The notes under the pieces were generated by a model. It was not told where the DNA came from and searched no databases. It saw only the letters and a list, made by a program, of their open reading frames with translations. Below are positions 6,721-16,650 of a stretch of 43,835 nt of DNA, one piece after another; position 1 is the first letter of the stretch, and each line of letters starts with the position of its first letter. This DNA comes from a bacterium (GTDB lineage: Bacteria > Electryoneota > RPQS01), in assembly GCA_013360195.1 (NCBI GenBank), contig JABWCQ010000004.1, forward strand, positions 1-43,835, written 5' to 3'. Both the position numbers and the translations under genes were made by a program.

Positions 6721-9123
6721 TCAGTTCTCGTTGACAGCAATTTCGAGTTCAAGGCTGTGCAGGCTGTTTGCGATGTCTTCGAGTTCAAAGGGTTTGGAAA
6801 GGAGAGCATTCGGTCCGTCGGGAAGGTCATCGGCATTTGAATCGGCCAGTCCGACACAGGGGACGCTGCCGCAGCGCGCGCGCAGCATTTCGATCCATTC
6901 GCTGGGTTGATCAAAATCACCCATGTCGATCATAACGAATTCCGGACGCATATCGGAGCGCACCAAGTAAACGGTGGCGTCGTCGAGATTCGTGAAGACT
7001 TCACAGGAGTGACCGAGGCGTTCGAGCATCTTGCGTGCGACATCGCGCACGGTCGGGTTGGTGACCACGAGCATACCCGGCCCGACGGGAATTTGCGGCG
7101 GGTGCTGTGTTTCGGGTTCCTGCTGAAGCGAACCGTTAATCTGTTCCGCGACGGATTGTGCAAAGTCGGCAAGTCCGTGTGCTGTTGCAAGCGGAGCTTC
7201 AGGGAGCTGTGCAACGACAACGAGGAGAGTAGGTTCACCTTCGACTTTGATCAGGTCCTGTTCGAAGGAGCAGGAAATGCATTGTCCATCTGCGCGGGTG
7301 ACTTGTACAGCGGCACGCAGGTTATCTTCATTCCACGGCCAGTCCGCGAATTCATCCATTTGCTTGCCGATGAGTCCGGGGTGCACGGCACCGAAGAGAT
7401 CGGACGCGGCGAGATTGGCTTCTTGAATTTGATGAGTTCGCGGGTCAACGAGCAAGACGGCTTCACTGCACAGGCCGCAAAGTGAGTTGAAATTCTCCTG
7501 TGCCTGATGAAGAGCGATTTGCAGACTTTGCGCATCGGACTTCTTGACGCCGTAGAGCAGCATTCCGCTCGCCGAGGGGACCGGGTAGAATTCATACATG
7601 CGAGCGCCGAAGAGACTTTCAAAGCGCTCGGTGCGAACGGGGTCCACAATCGCGGCGACATTGGAGAGTTCGAGAGTTGGAAGAACTTCGTGCAGCCATG
7701 GCGAATTAGCCAGTTTGGAATTGATTTCGAGCGCGGCCTGATTGCATTCGATTACGCGACCTTGATCGTCAAGAAGCATAACGGGCTGCGGATTGAAGGC
7801 ATCCACGCTGGTTACAATTTGTGAGAATTTGGTTCTGTCCGCAGCGGCAACATTGCGATTTTCGATGAATTCAAGAACAATCGGACCTTTTCCTGCGGCG
7901 GAAGCGGAGAGTCGGGTGCCGACGATTTCACCATCGAAGTAATGCTTATCATTCTCACAAATCAGCCAGCATCCGGAGACGGAGTCCGCCTCGGACTCTG
8001 CCGCGCGCACGAGAAACTCTTTCATGGTGCCGCGAAAGTCAGTGCCAATCAGAGTGATATTGTCGTTTGGTTGTCCGTTTTTTGAAAGATGCAGGAGCTC
8101 GCGAGCGGCCGCATTTACGCGGATGATACGTCCGGTTTCGTCAGCCACACACATGGGCGTCCGGACAGCTTGAAAAATTTGACGGAACGTGACGGTTTCG
8201 CGGGTGGCTTTCAATTCATCGGGATCGGACGAATCAAGAGGCGCGCTGGACTTGGCAGGTTCGGCCTTTCGTCTGGGGCGAAGTGCGAACACAAGAAATG
8301 CGGTTCCCGAAGTCAGGAGGACAAGTGCACCGATGGTGCTGCCTGCATTTGAAGGTGAATTGATTTCCGATACCAGCAGCAACGGCTGCATTCCGGGGAC
8401 ATGGATTCTGCAGAATGCGAGGGGGGTGCCGGCGTCCATGTTCACCATTCCGGCGGACTGCGAGAGGAGAATACTCCAGGTACCCGCACCAATAGGCGGT
8501 TTGGGCTGCCGGTTAGATGCGAGAAATGCTTCCGTGGGTCCGTTCATCAGAACCCAGTCAGCCGGGGGGTCGTTGGGAATTTTGAACAATTCATTGGGAT
8601 TCACAAGGGCAACGAGCCGTCCGGGAGTCGGATTCTGCAAGTCTGCCGGAGGGGCGTATTGCAAGGCGAGACTCCGTGCTGGACCATGGCGGTCAACGAG
8701 CATGATGTCCGGGGCGTCATTCTGGGCAAATTTCTCCAGCGCGAGGGACAGCCCGGTGCTATCTCCAGACACAGCATGGGTTTCGCCGTTGCTGCGGAGC
8801 AACACCCACGCGCGGGGCTTGGCGACACCTGTCGGCCATTCAGCCATCATTTGGACAAACTTGTTCTCAACTCGCCATCCTGCCCATTCGGCCGGGTGGT
8901 CGACGGCGCTCGTAACGCTATGTCTAAGCACAAGATCGCGAAAGGCGGAGCGGACAGACAGGAGCTGTGTCTCCCATGAGGCGGCGAGATTCTTAAGCCG
9001 GGCCAATTCCAGCTCTCTGAAGTCACCTTCAGCGGTTTTTAGATGCCCCATGGACATGAGTGCCCCGCCGAGGAGGCCGGTCAAACCTACTGCAATTCCG
9101 ATGATTTTGACGAATGCGCGCAT
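6721..9123 (-). CDS. Membrane sensor: three PAS domains and a degenerate receiver
   Basis: An 800-residue inner-membrane signalling protein. The start at 9123 puts a membrane segment at residues ~5-23, preceded by a weak AGG site. Longer starts upstream lie before the predicted transcription start. Order: TM1, a periplasmic sensor region (~26-260), TM2 (~264-281), PAS-like domains at ~310-420, ~450-545 and ~565-680, and a receiver-like domain at ~682-795. The receiver keeps the phosphoacceptor Asp733 (FVMIDMG) and Lys777 (LLSKPF). The N-terminal acidic pair that binds Mg is replaced (VVTNPT, ~685-690). No histidine kinase, GGDEF, EAL or output domain is present. It probably senses a signal and passes it on by protein contact. 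A sigma-54 promoter lies just upstream. It could be a former hybrid kinase that lost its kinase core. Confidence 0.85.
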   Translation of the reverse strand: MRAFVKIIGIAVGLTGLLGGALMSMGHLKTAEGDFRELELARLKNLAASWETQLLSVRSAFRDLVLRHSVTSAVDHPAEWAGWRVENKFVQMMAEWPTGVAKPRAWVLLRSNGETHAVSGDSTGLSLALEKFAQNDAPDIMLVDRHGPARSLALQYAPPADLQNPTPGRLVALVNPNELFKIPNDPPADWVLMNGPTEAFLASNRQPKPPIGAGTWSILLSQSAGMVNMDAGTPLAFCRIHVPGMQPLLLVSEINSPSNAGSTIGALVLLTSGTAFLVFALRPRRKAEPAKSSAPLDSSDPDELKATRETVTFRQIFQAVRTPMCVADETGRIIRVNAAARELLHLSKNGQPNDNITLIGTDFRGTMKEFLVRAAESEADSVSGCWLICENDKHYFDGEIVGTRLSASAAGKGPIVLEFIENRNVAAADRTKFSQIVTSVDAFNPQPVMLLDDQGRVIECNQAALEINSKLANSPWLHEVLPTLELSNVAAIVDPVRTERFESLFGARMYEFYPVPSASGMLLYGVKKSDAQSLQIALHQAQENFNSLCGLCSEAVLLVDPRTHQIQEANLAASDLFGAVHPGLIGKQMDEFADWPWNEDNLRAAVQVTRADGQCISCSFEQDLIKVEGEPTLLVVVAQLPEAPLATAHGLADFAQSVAEQINGSLQQEPETQHPPQIPVGPGMLVVTNPTVRDVARKMLERLGHSCEVFTNLDDATVYLVRSDMRPEFVMIDMGDFDQPSEWIEMLRARCGSVPCVGLADSNADDLPDGPNALLSKPFELEDIANSLHSLELEIAVNEN

Positions 9124-9174
9124 GCAATGAAACCTGTTGCAAAGCTGTGAGGGTATGATAATTGGCAGGAGAGC

Positions 9175-9189
9175 GCAAAATTGGTGCCT
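9175..9189 (-). promoter_or_regulatory. Sigma-54 promoter of the PAS/receiver gene
   Basis: The minus strand reads AGGCACCAATTTTGC. GGCAC and TTGC match the consensus, with exactly 10 nt between GG and GC. The predicted start is near 9163, leaving a 40-nt leader before the ATG at 9123. Confidence 0.75.
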
Positions 9190-9201
9190 CGGTGAGTTGC
9201 C

Positions 9202-9230
9202 TTGACACTCACGGGCAAAATCGGTAACTT
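9202..9230 (+). promoter_or_regulatory. Housekeeping promoter of the T9SS gene at 9330
   Basis: TTGACA (9202-9207), 17-nt spacer, TAACTT (9225-9230) followed by TTG. The leader is ~93 nt. It lies back to back with the sigma-54 promoter at 9175-9189. Confidence 0.7.
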
Positions 9231-9329
9231 TTGTGTTTACAGAAGGTGGGAGATGAGCAACGTCCGTCGGGGAGGCGGAGGTGGTGCAATATGCATAGAC
9301 TGTTAGGATGAAACGCAAGGGAGAGGGAC

Positions 9330-11408
9330 ATGGGAGGAAAGTTCACGAGTCTGTTGGGTCTGCTGAGTTTGTGTGCCTTGTTGGCTCACGCGGATCCGCC
9401 GACCGTGCTAATCAACGAGACGTACACAGACCGCGGGGAGTTTTACCACATCACATTAATCGAACAGGACACTTCAGCGAATGGGGTGTATCTTTCGGGT
9501 ATCGGATTGCAGCAGCTTTTTCAAGCCTATGTGGTAAAGGTTGACACAGCGGGCGATCCTATTTGGTCACGTCAGTGGGGGACAACAAATTTCATTTATG
9601 ACTGCATATGGCGCGGCTCGAGCGGCAAGCTGGTCGGTTACACGACGGAGAACAGCACGCCGGATTACAAGATCGTGCAGTTCAACTCGAGCGGAACGCT
9701 TGAGGATCAATGGGACTTTGGCGGAAATACGCGAGCAGACAGGGGCAGCTCGGCAGCTTATTATGACAGCAGTTACGTGATGGTTGCGGGCTCGGTGACT
9801 CCGGGGGATTCGAGTGCCACGGATGGCAGCCTTGTTCTCATTGACAATTCTGGTGCAGTGGAATGGTCAAGAACCTATCACGAGTCGGCTTCGATCCGGC
9901 GGGTGATTCGCCATGAAGACGGCGACATTGTGCTTTACGGGACTGCGGACAGCGTCGCAGGGCGCAACAGAGATTTCTGGTTTGGAGTGGCGGATTCAGC
10001 CGGAGCGGTACATATATCGCGCCGATTCGGCGGAAGTCATGTGGAGGAGTTATTTGACGCCGCGCGTCTGAACAGCTCACTGACGCTGCTAATTGGTTTG
10101 ACAAGGTCTTTTGGAGACAGCACGAAGACAGACATTTTTGTGCTGGCGACTAATGATAACGGGGATAGTCTGTGGTCTGACGTTCTCGGCGGCAGTGAGA
10201 ACGATGCCGGGCTTTGTGTTCGTCCTGTCGCGGACAGGGATAGCGGATTTGTCATCGGGGGATATTGGTCGGAAGAGCTATTGGGGACACGCAATGCCTT
10301 TCTGATGAAGTACGGTCAGGATTTTGACAGTCTTTGGACTATTACTCAATACGACACGGCGAATGCGTCAGAGTTCAGGGATGTTGAAGTAGACAGTTTG
10401 TACCGCTATCACGCGGCGGGTATTCGCAATACGGGTTTGCCTCACGGGTATTATGTTGTAACCAGTGTTGATCCGTCTGCGCCGCTGCAGCATTATCCAA
10501 ATCCATTTTCATTGTTGACGCCGGAGGATAACAGCTTCTTCACGGTGGATACGATCCGGTTTCGCTGGGAGACAACGACCGACCCTGATCCGGGCGACCA
10601 GATCGCTTACGCGCTCTTGCTGGACACGGATACGTTGTTTGACAATCCACAGGCAATCGGGCCGCTGCAGCAACCGACGACTTTGATAACGCGGCCTGAC
10701 GACATCTTTGATCGCTATTGGCGAGTGGTGGCGCAGGATCAGCACGGGAATTTGACGGTTTGTACAGACAGGCATCGCCATGTGCGGAAGATCAGACCGG
10801 ACTCGACCCGGGCGTTTGACTTGCTTGCACCACCGAATGGTGAACCAATTCCGACTCCTGCGGCGACGTTCATGTGGGAGCAGGCCATTGATCCGGACAG
10901 CGCGGACGAGCAGGTGCTATATTGCCTGTTTTTCCAAGTGGGTGACTCCGTATCCCTGATAGACACGCTGTATGACACCACGGCAACGGTGAACTTCACG
11001 GATCATCCGTTTATTCATCAAAGCGATACGGTTCAGTGGTGGGTTGTGGCGGACAGCGACTATCCTCAAATGACTCGCAATTCAACGCAGACGTGGACGT
11101 TCGTGAATTGGAACACATCGGTGGACGGGCATGATTTGACTGCGACTGAGTTTGCGCTTTTGCCCGCGTATCCCAATCCGTTCAACGCAACGGTGAACTT
11201 GAGGTTCGCGCTGGCGCGCGGCGGGGATTCAGAGCTGCGAGTTTACGATGTAACCGGAAGGGAAACGGCAACGCTGGTCAGCGGCTACTACGAGCCGGGT
11301 GAGCATGTCGTGCAATGGGACGGCAGCGGCGCAGCTTCGGGAGTATACTTTGCGAGGTTAGTTCAGGGTGGGAACGTGGCGATGCAGAAATTGTTGATGA
11401 TAAAGTGA
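9330..11408 (+). CDS. Secreted propeller/fibronectin protein with T9SS domain
   Basis: A 692-residue exported protein of unknown function. The ATG at 9330 follows GGGAGAGG closely and gives a signal peptide ending near LLAHA. Residues ~20-385 contain repeated blades with D(S/P)(L/I)W motifs (GDPIWSRQW, GDSLWSDVLG, FDSLWTI), like the protein at 343. Two Ig/fibronectin-like domains follow at ~388-490 and ~500-600, each with a DPD calcium-site-like turn. The last ~80 residues (YPNPFNATVNLRF, VYDVTGRE, KLLMIK) are a T9SS type A sorting domain, which should carry it across the outer membrane and often to the cell surface. The next gene begins 36 nt downstream, so the two probably form one transcript. 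Confidence 0.87.
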   Translation: MGGKFTSLLGLLSLCALLAHADPPTVLINETYTDRGEFYHITLIEQDTSANGVYLSGIGLQQLFQAYVVKVDTAGDPIWSRQWGTTNFIYDCIWRGSSGKLVGYTTENSTPDYKIVQFNSSGTLEDQWDFGGNTRADRGSSAAYYDSSYVMVAGSVTPGDSSATDGSLVLIDNSGAVEWSRTYHESASIRRVIRHEDGDIVLYGTADSVAGRNRDFWFGVADSAGAVHISRRFGGSHVEELFDAARLNSSLTLLIGLTRSFGDSTKTDIFVLATNDNGDSLWSDVLGGSENDAGLCVRPVADRDSGFVIGGYWSEELLGTRNAFLMKYGQDFDSLWTITQYDTANASEFRDVEVDSLYRYHAAGIRNTGLPHGYYVVTSVDPSAPLQHYPNPFSLLTPEDNSFFTVDTIRFRWETTTDPDPGDQIAYALLLDTDTLFDNPQAIGPLQQPTTLITRPDDIFDRYWRVVAQDQHGNLTVCTDRHRHVRKIRPDSTRAFDLLAPPNGEPIPTPAATFMWEQAIDPDSADEQVLYCLFFQVGDSVSLIDTLYDTTATVNFTDHPFIHQSDTVQWWVVADSDYPQMTRNSTQTWTFVNWNTSVDGHDLTATEFALLPAYPNPFNATVNLRFALARGGDSELRVYDVTGRETATLVSGYYEPGEHVVQWDGSGAASGVYFARLVQGGNVAMQKLLMIK

Positions 11409-11444
11409 TGTAGGTGATTGTCCCCGAAAGAGGAGGCTGGTGTC

Positions 11445-13421
11445 TTGGTTCCGCAACTTATGTTTTTGCTACTGATACTCTTCGCGGGGGTAACCGCGCA
11501 TGGGCAGAATTTCTCGGCGCGCGTGCTGGCACGAGATATGGGTCAAGCGATAGACGTTTCCGCGCACGATTACGATTACGACGGGGATATTGACCTTACA
11601 GTTTCGACATTGAGTCCGGGTAATGTTTTCTACTTTGACCGGAGACCTGACAGCCTTGTTCGGTATGAGGCGTATATCGCGGGAGGATCGGGAAGACAGA
11701 TTACATCGGGTGATTTTGACAGTGACGGAGACCTTGACGTTGCCTTTGCTTCGCATGGAGAAGACCGGTTGATACTGCTGCGAAACAGTCCTCAGAATCC
11801 TCCGGCGAGCCGGTTTCAGTTGTCAGTGCTGGTCGAAGAGTCGGGAGGGCCATTTGCTGTGCTGGCGGGTGATTTTTCCGATGACGGCGTAACGGATTTG
11901 ATTGCCACGGAAGTTGGAACAGAGCGTGTACGACTTTTCAGGCAAATTGCAGGGAATCTGGAAGATATCTGGCAGAACGCGTTCCCGGGATCGTTTGATC
12001 CGCTTGGGGTGGCGCTTTCAGATCTTGAGAATGACGGTGTAAAGGAGATTCTTGTCGCGGTGGGGTCGAATGACGGTGGATTGTACTCGATGAGGCGAAC
12101 GCAAATCGGGACATACACACTGACTGAAGAGATAGAGGATGTCTATCTTGCGGCAATCGCCGCGGGCGACCTTGACAACGATGGGAATGTGGACGTTGTG
12201 GGATGCGATTTTTCGAGCGATATACTTCGGCGATGGGAAAAGACGGCGACCGGATGGACACGGACACAATTGCCGAGCGGTATGAACAATCCTCGTGACG
12301 TCGTCATTGAAGACTTTGACTCAGACGGTTTGGCAGACGTTGCGGCGACTGGACAGGGGATTCAAGGCGCGGGCGGCGGTGTAACGTGGTGGCGTCAGAC
12401 ATCGACCGGGACATTTGTCGCACAAGTGTTAAATTCCGAGTCGGGATTTTACGGACTTGAGCCGGTGGATTACGACCGGGATGGTGATATTGACTTACTG
12501 GCTGCGAACGCGGAACTCGAGCAGATTATCATGTTTGAGAACCGCATGGGTACTCCGACGCGAATCATCGGTCATGTTACCGCGGAGCGCAGCGGCGAGC
12601 CTGTTGCAGGAGTTCGTGTGACCGCGGAGGAAACAGGTGTCTCTGACTTGACTGACGAGAACGGCCGCTTTGAACTGGGCATGATAGAGGGCGTTTTCAC
12701 GCTATTGTTCGAGCATTCATGTTGGGCAACGACAGTTGTGCAATCGGTACCAACGTTCGCGGATGACACAACGACGACTGACGCAACCATGCGCCGTCCG
12801 GTGATAGAGCTTCCGGTGACATCGCTGAATTTGTTCGTGCAGAACGAACAGCCGTCGACGTATGAATTGCTGATCGGCAACTCAGGCGACGCGCCGCTGA
12901 CGGTTTCGGCGGAAGTAACCGACGCTCGTCCTAACATCTCCTGGGTGACGGTGGCACCGTCGCAGCTCGAAATTGCCGCCGGCGGAGATGGCGTGTTCGA
13001 AGTGACATTTACTCCGGACACAAGCAACGACCGCGACTACGAAATACTCGGCACACTTCGGCTGCACACCAATTCCTGTCCTGACACGCTGGTGGAAATG
13101 GCACTATCCATAGTCGTGCTTGACGCACCCGACGCGACGGGCAATTTACTTCCCAATGAGACTCGGTTAGCGGCGGCCTATCCGAATCCTTTCAATCCGA
13201 GCGTGACTCTGCCAATTGAGATCGCAAATGCAGGGAGCTACTCGCTGCGAATCTATGACATGCTGGGGCGGGAAGCGGCGCGATTGTATGAGGGAAGATT
13301 TGAGCCGGGCAGGTTTGCGGTGGAGTGGCACGCGAACGGCGCGGCGAGCGGGAAATATGTTGCCGTGCTGCAATCGGACGGCGGCATACGCTATGAGACT
13401 TCGTTGATATTGATCAAGTAA
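11445..13421 (+). CDS. Secreted FG-GAP/VCBS repeat protein with T9SS domain
   Basis: A 658-residue exported protein. I take the TTG at 11445 because AGGAGG (11431-11436) is 8 nt upstream and translation then opens directly into a signal peptide (ending TAHGQ). Residues ~20-375 carry about seven FG-GAP/VCBS-type repeats with calcium-loop motifs ([40 protein letters not shown]), typical of integrin-like propellers. A carboxypeptidase-regulatory-like domain (~375-450, [15 protein letters not shown]), an Ig-like domain (~455-560) and a T9SS type A sorting domain ([24 protein letters not shown]) follow. A role in surface adhesion or polymer binding is typical for such architecture but not shown. 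pdxS starts 26 nt downstream. Confidence 0.88.
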   Translation: MVPQLMFLLLILFAGVTAHGQNFSARVLARDMGQAIDVSAHDYDYDGDIDLTVSTLSPGNVFYFDRRPDSLVRYEAYIAGGSGRQITSGDFDSDGDLDVAFASHGEDRLILLRNSPQNPPASRFQLSVLVEESGGPFAVLAGDFSDDGVTDLIATEVGTERVRLFRQIAGNLEDIWQNAFPGSFDPLGVALSDLENDGVKEILVAVGSNDGGLYSMRRTQIGTYTLTEEIEDVYLAAIAAGDLDNDGNVDVVGCDFSSDILRRWEKTATGWTRTQLPSGMNNPRDVVIEDFDSDGLADVAATGQGIQGAGGGVTWWRQTSTGTFVAQVLNSESGFYGLEPVDYDRDGDIDLLAANAELEQIIMFENRMGTPTRIIGHVTAERSGEPVAGVRVTAEETGVSDLTDENGRFELGMIEGVFTLLFEHSCWATTVVQSVPTFADDTTTTDATMRRPVIELPVTSLNLFVQNEQPSTYELLIGNSGDAPLTVSAEVTDARPNISWVTVAPSQLEIAAGGDGVFEVTFTPDTSNDRDYEILGTLRLHTNSCPDTLVEMALSIVVLDAPDATGNLLPNETRLAAAYPNPFNPSVTLPIEIANAGSYSLRIYDMLGREAARLYEGRFEPGRFAVEWHANGAASGKYVAVLQSDGGIRYETSLILIK

Positions 13422-13447
13422 ACATATTTGAAGCGAGGCAGTTAGAT

Positions 13448-14332
13448 ATGAGTGCAACGGGGACATTTGCAACAAAGGTTGGGCTAGCCGAGATGCTCAA
13501 GGGCGGCGTCATCATGGATGTCACAAATGCCGAGCAGGCGCGGATAGCCGAGAAGGCGGGAGCATGCGCGGTGATGGCACTGGAGCGCGTTCCGGCAGAC
13601 ATTCGCCGAGACGGCGGAGTTGCGCGGATGTCAGACGTGGCAGTAATACGTGAGATCCAGGATGCGGTGTCGATTCCGGTGATGGCGAAGTGCCGAATAG
13701 GCCATTTCGCTGAAGCACAGGTTTTGGAAGCGCTGGAGATAGATTTTATCGATGAGAGCGAAGTATTGACACCTGCTGACGAGCAGTTTCACGTGGACAA
13801 GCACAAGTTCAAGGCTCCGTTTGTGTGCGGCTGCCGGAATTTGGGTGAGGCCCTGAGACGAATTGCGGAAGGTGCGGCAATGATTCGGACAAAAGGTGAG
13901 GCGGGCACGGGCAATATCGTGGAAGCGGTGCGGCATATGCGCTCGGTGATGAGCGATATTCGCAAAGTGAAGCTGATGGGCAATGAGGAGCTTGTCAATT
14001 TCGGCAAGGAGATCGGCGCGCCGTTTGAGCTATTGAAGCAGGTGAGAGAGCTTGGCAAGTTGCCGGTACCGAATTTTGCGGCAGGCGGAATTGCCACTCC
14101 GGCAGACGCATCACTGATGATGCAACTCGGTGCGGAAGCGGTGTTTGTGGGATCAGGAATCTTCAAGAGCGACGATCCGGCGGCGCGCGCTGAGGCGATT
14201 GTCATTGCGACGACGCACTATATGGATCCGCAAGTACTGGTCAGAGTCTCGACGGGGTTGCGGGGCGCAATGAGCGGTATGGACGTGCGTTCGATGCCGG
14301 AATCGGAATTGCTATCGACTCGCGGATGGTAG
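13448..14332 (+). CDS. pdxS: Pyridoxal 5'-phosphate synthase, lyase subunit PdxS
   Basis: PdxS joins ribose 5-phosphate, glyceraldehyde 3-phosphate and ammonia into PLP (DXP-independent pathway) and forms a dodecamer fed by PdxT. The full-length 294 residues match the family. Active-site residues fall at the usual numbers: Asp24 (IMDV), Lys81 ([10 protein letters not shown]) and Lys149 ([11 protein letters not shown]). The phosphate-binding glycine motif is at [16 protein letters not shown] site precedes the ATG. pdxT begins 11 nt downstream. No dedicated promoter is obvious in the 26-nt gap from the T9SS gene upstream, so read-through or an internal promoter is likely. Confidence 0.97.
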   Translation: MSATGTFATKVGLAEMLKGGVIMDVTNAEQARIAEKAGACAVMALERVPADIRRDGGVARMSDVAVIREIQDAVSIPVMAKCRIGHFAEAQVLEALEIDFIDESEVLTPADEQFHVDKHKFKAPFVCGCRNLGEALRRIAEGAAMIRTKGEAGTGNIVEAVRHMRSVMSDIRKVKLMGNEELVNFGKEIGAPFELLKQVRELGKLPVPNFAAGGIATPADASLMMQLGAEAVFVGSGIFKSDDPAARAEAIVIATTHYMDPQVLVRVSTGLRGAMSGMDVRSMPESELLSTRGW

Positions 14333-14343
14333 AGGGTTTAGTG

Positions 14344-14955
14344 ATGGCGCGGGTGGGAGTGCTGGCACTGCAGGGGGATTTCCCGATGCATGAGAAGCGG
14401 TTGCGTGAGCTGGGTTGTGAGGTCAGGCAGGTGCGCAACGCGGCGGACTTGACGGGGTTGGAGGCTCTGGTTTGGCCGGGAGGGGAGAGCACGACGATGA
14501 CTCGTGTCATGAGCGACGAATTGCGTACAGCATTGCTGAGCTTCTGTTCGGCACATCCGGTGTGGGGCACCTGCGCGGGAATGATCATGCTTTCGCATAC
14601 GGACGTCGATCCCCGGGTGAAGACGCTTGGAATTGCAGACGTTCATGTAAATCGCAACGGTTGGGGCAGGCAGGTGCACTCGTTTGAAGGTGAATTGAGA
14701 TTGGTACCCGAATTGACCGAGAAAAAGCCTTGTGTCGGAATGTTTATACGCGCACCGAGAATTACGTCGGTGGGCAATGAAGTCCGGGTATTAGCATGGT
14801 ATCGAGACGAGCCTGTCGCAGTGTCGCAAGGCAACATTTTATTAACAACATTTCATCCTGAACTGACGGATGACGACCGGTTTCACAGGTTGTTATTGTC
14901 ATGGATTATAGAACCTCACAAGAATCGCACCGCAAGCACGGGAGACCGAAATTGA
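14344..14955 (+). CDS. pdxT: Pyridoxal 5'-phosphate synthase, glutaminase subunit PdxT
   Basis: A class I glutamine amidotransferase that releases ammonia from glutamine and channels it to PdxS. It has 203 residues from the ATG at 14344, which has AGAGGG 7 nt upstream. The GTG at 14341 or the codon at 14326 would overlap that site. The catalytic triad is visible: Cys77 (GTCAGM), His171 and Glu173 (FHPELT). PGGEST (45-50) and the oxyanion-region glycines are also present. The stop codon overlaps the TTG start of the lipoprotein gene (TTGA), so translation of the two is probably coupled. Confidence 0.96.
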   Translation: MARVGVLALQGDFPMHEKRLRELGCEVRQVRNAADLTGLEALVWPGGESTTMTRVMSDELRTALLSFCSAHPVWGTCAGMIMLSHTDVDPRVKTLGIADVHVNRNGWGRQVHSFEGELRLVPELTEKKPCVGMFIRAPRITSVGNEVRVLAWYRDEPVAVSQGNILLTTFHPELTDDDRFHRLLLSWIIEPHKNRTASTGDRN

Positions 14956-15980
14956 TTTATCGCAAGAATGTTCGCGCCATTTTAAGCGCGATAATTATTG
15001 TTGGCATGGGTTTGTTGATCGGCTGTGACGAGCGCAATGAGCCGGAGCTGCCCGCAATCGTATATACTTTGAAAAAGAACATTGTCACGCCGGGCGTAGC
15101 GTTAAGTGTTGACGCGGAAGAGAATTTGCTTGCCGTGGCGGCAAGCTCGGCGGGGACGTTTGTGTACGACATAACCAATGTGTCAGTACCAGTAGAAATG
15201 TTTCATTATGAGCCACCAGGCAGGCTTTTTTCATCAGAAGTCGAAGTTGATGCAATCAATGGATTGGTAGTTACGTCTTCAGGACCCTTAAGTGAAGCCG
15301 GGGATAAGTACCCAGTTCATGTTATAGAAACAGGGCAACGAATTGGCGGACTTGCGTTTACGTCTCCAGAAGAGATGGAATTGCGGTCGTTTGAAGGAAT
15401 ACTGAATGTTTGGCGCACCGACAATTCAGATGGATTAGCGTTTGACTCGTATTGTTACAACGCTGATTCGGCTCGCTGGCGACCTGATTACTGCACGGAC
15501 TTCTATGTTGGCATACCGAACGCTTCATATCGTTTGCGCGGATTCGGCATAAGAGACACTTTGGTTGCAGTTGCACAAGCCAATTTTGAAATTCGATTGC
15601 ACAATATTTCAAGCGGGCTAATCAATACTCGGTTCTCAACTACCGGTGACCCACAAGACGTCGCTTGGTACGGTGACTTCTTGCTCGTTGCAGACAACGT
15701 ACATTTCACTGTTGTAAATGTTGCAAACTTAGATTCACCATCTGTTGTGAAGACACTGACAATTCCCGGTGCGGACCGGTTGCAGAGAGTCGTTACTGAA
15801 GGCAATTACGCGATTCTGCTTGACGATGCCGACGGCCTCTACGTTGTTGATGTTTCAACGCCAACGGATCCAAAGCATGTGCAGACAATCAGCTTGCCGG
15901 AAGTATCTTCAGTCACGGCGGCCAACGGTAGGGTAATAGCTTCGGACGAACAGTTGGGTGTGCTGATTTACGAGCGCTAA
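14952..15980 (+). CDS. LVIVD-repeat beta-propeller lipoprotein
   Basis: A 342-residue predicted lipoprotein. The TTG at 14952 is chosen because it overlaps the pdxT stop, has GGGAG 7 nt upstream and leads straight into a lipoprotein signal (LLIGC, Cys at about residue 24). An ATG at 14901 would add a hydrophilic stretch before the signal. The body shows repeated blade motifs such as LYVVDVSTPTDPKHVQTI and FVYDITNVSVPVEM, typical of the LVIVD family of surface beta-propellers. It is more AT-rich than pdxST, especially 15180-15720, which could mean later acquisition. Coupling to PLP synthesis genes has no obvious functional reason. It may simply share the transcript. Confidence 0.8.
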   Translation: MIYRKNVRAILSAIIIVGMGLLIGCDERNEPELPAIVYTLKKNIVTPGVALSVDAEENLLAVAASSAGTFVYDITNVSVPVEMFHYEPPGRLFSSEVEVDAINGLVVTSSGPLSEAGDKYPVHVIETGQRIGGLAFTSPEEMELRSFEGILNVWRTDNSDGLAFDSYCYNADSARWRPDYCTDFYVGIPNASYRLRGFGIRDTLVAVAQANFEIRLHNISSGLINTRFSTTGDPQDVAWYGDFLLVADNVHFTVVNVANLDSPSVVKTLTIPGADRLQRVVTEGNYAILLDDADGLYVVDVSTPTDPKHVQTISLPEVSSVTAANGRVIASDEQLGVLIYER

Positions 15981-16000
15981 ACGGTGCCATAGACAAAATA

Positions 16001-16026
16001 AAAGCCCCGGCGAGAACCGGGGCTTT
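16001..16026. terminator. Bidirectional terminator between lipoprotein gene and engB
   Basis: Stem AAAGCCCCGG/CCGGGGCTTT with a 6-base loop, T-rich on both strands, placed between convergent genes ending at 15980 (plus) and 16048 (minus). Confidence 0.9.
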
Positions 16027-16047
16027 TTGTTTCTCTGAAACAAGAAA

Positions 16048-16647
16048 TTATTGCACAGCTTCGGCAATTACGTCCCAAAGCGCATCGCGTCCTTCATGAG
16101 TCACGCTGGAGTACAGAATGACATGAGAAGCTCCGAGCGAGAGTGCAGGTCCGCGGATACCGGTGAGGCTCTTTTCACGTTCCTGCCTGTTCAACTTGTC
16201 GATTTTCGTCACCGCGACGACAAAGGCGCGGCGGTAGATTTGCAGCGCCTGAATCATCTGCATGTCAAGGTCGGTAAGGCCACGACGGGAGTCAACTATC
16301 AATACGGCGAGTTTTAGTCGTGCAGAATCGGCGAGATAGTCTTCGAGGAAGCCCGACCACTCCTCTTGCAGTGATTTTGAGACCTTGGCAAAGCCATAAC
16401 CGGGCAAATCCACGAAGTAGCAAATACTCTCACCGATCTTGAAGTAGTTAAGCAGGCGTGTCTTGCCGGGTGTGGCGCTTGCGAGTGCGAGTCCTTTACG
16501 ATTCAGCAGCGAGTTAATCAAAGAGGACTTGCCCACATTGCTGCGGCCAATGAACGCTACTTCGGGCAGCGCAGGTTTTGGCGCCTGTCTTAAGTCAGTA
16601 CAGGACTTCGAGAACTCGGCGGCAGGGATGGAAAAAGCCTTGGCCAC
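16048..16647 (-). CDS. engB: Ribosome-biogenesis GTPase EngB (YihA/YsxC)
   Basis: A small TRAFAC GTPase needed for assembly of the large ribosomal subunit. It has 199 residues, normal for the family. GTPase motifs are all present: G1 GRSNVGKSS (~34-42), the G2 Thr in TPGKTR, G3 DLPGYG and G4 TKID. The start is a GTG at 16647, three nt after the lon stop, so lon and engB form one unit. It is the last gene of the minus-strand run and ends at the shared terminator at 16001-16026. Confidence 0.96.
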   Translation of the reverse strand: MAKAFSIPAAEFSKSCTDLRQAPKPALPEVAFIGRSNVGKSSLINSLLNRKGLALASATPGKTRLLNYFKIGESICYFVDLPGYGFAKVSKSLQEEWSGFLEDYLADSARLKLAVLIVDSRRGLTDLDMQMIQALQIYRRAFVVAVTKIDKLNRQEREKSLTGIRGPALSLGASHVILYSSVTHEGRDALWDVIAEAVQ

Positions 16648-16650
16648 GCG

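Noticed and set aside
8189-9130. Plus-strand open frame of 313 codons
   Set aside because: It is antisense to the PAS/receiver gene and has no signal, domain or ribosome-binding support.
9124-9318. 65-residue extension of the PAS/receiver protein
   Set aside because: It crosses two promoters and shows no family similarity. The membrane segment begins right after the ATG at 9123.
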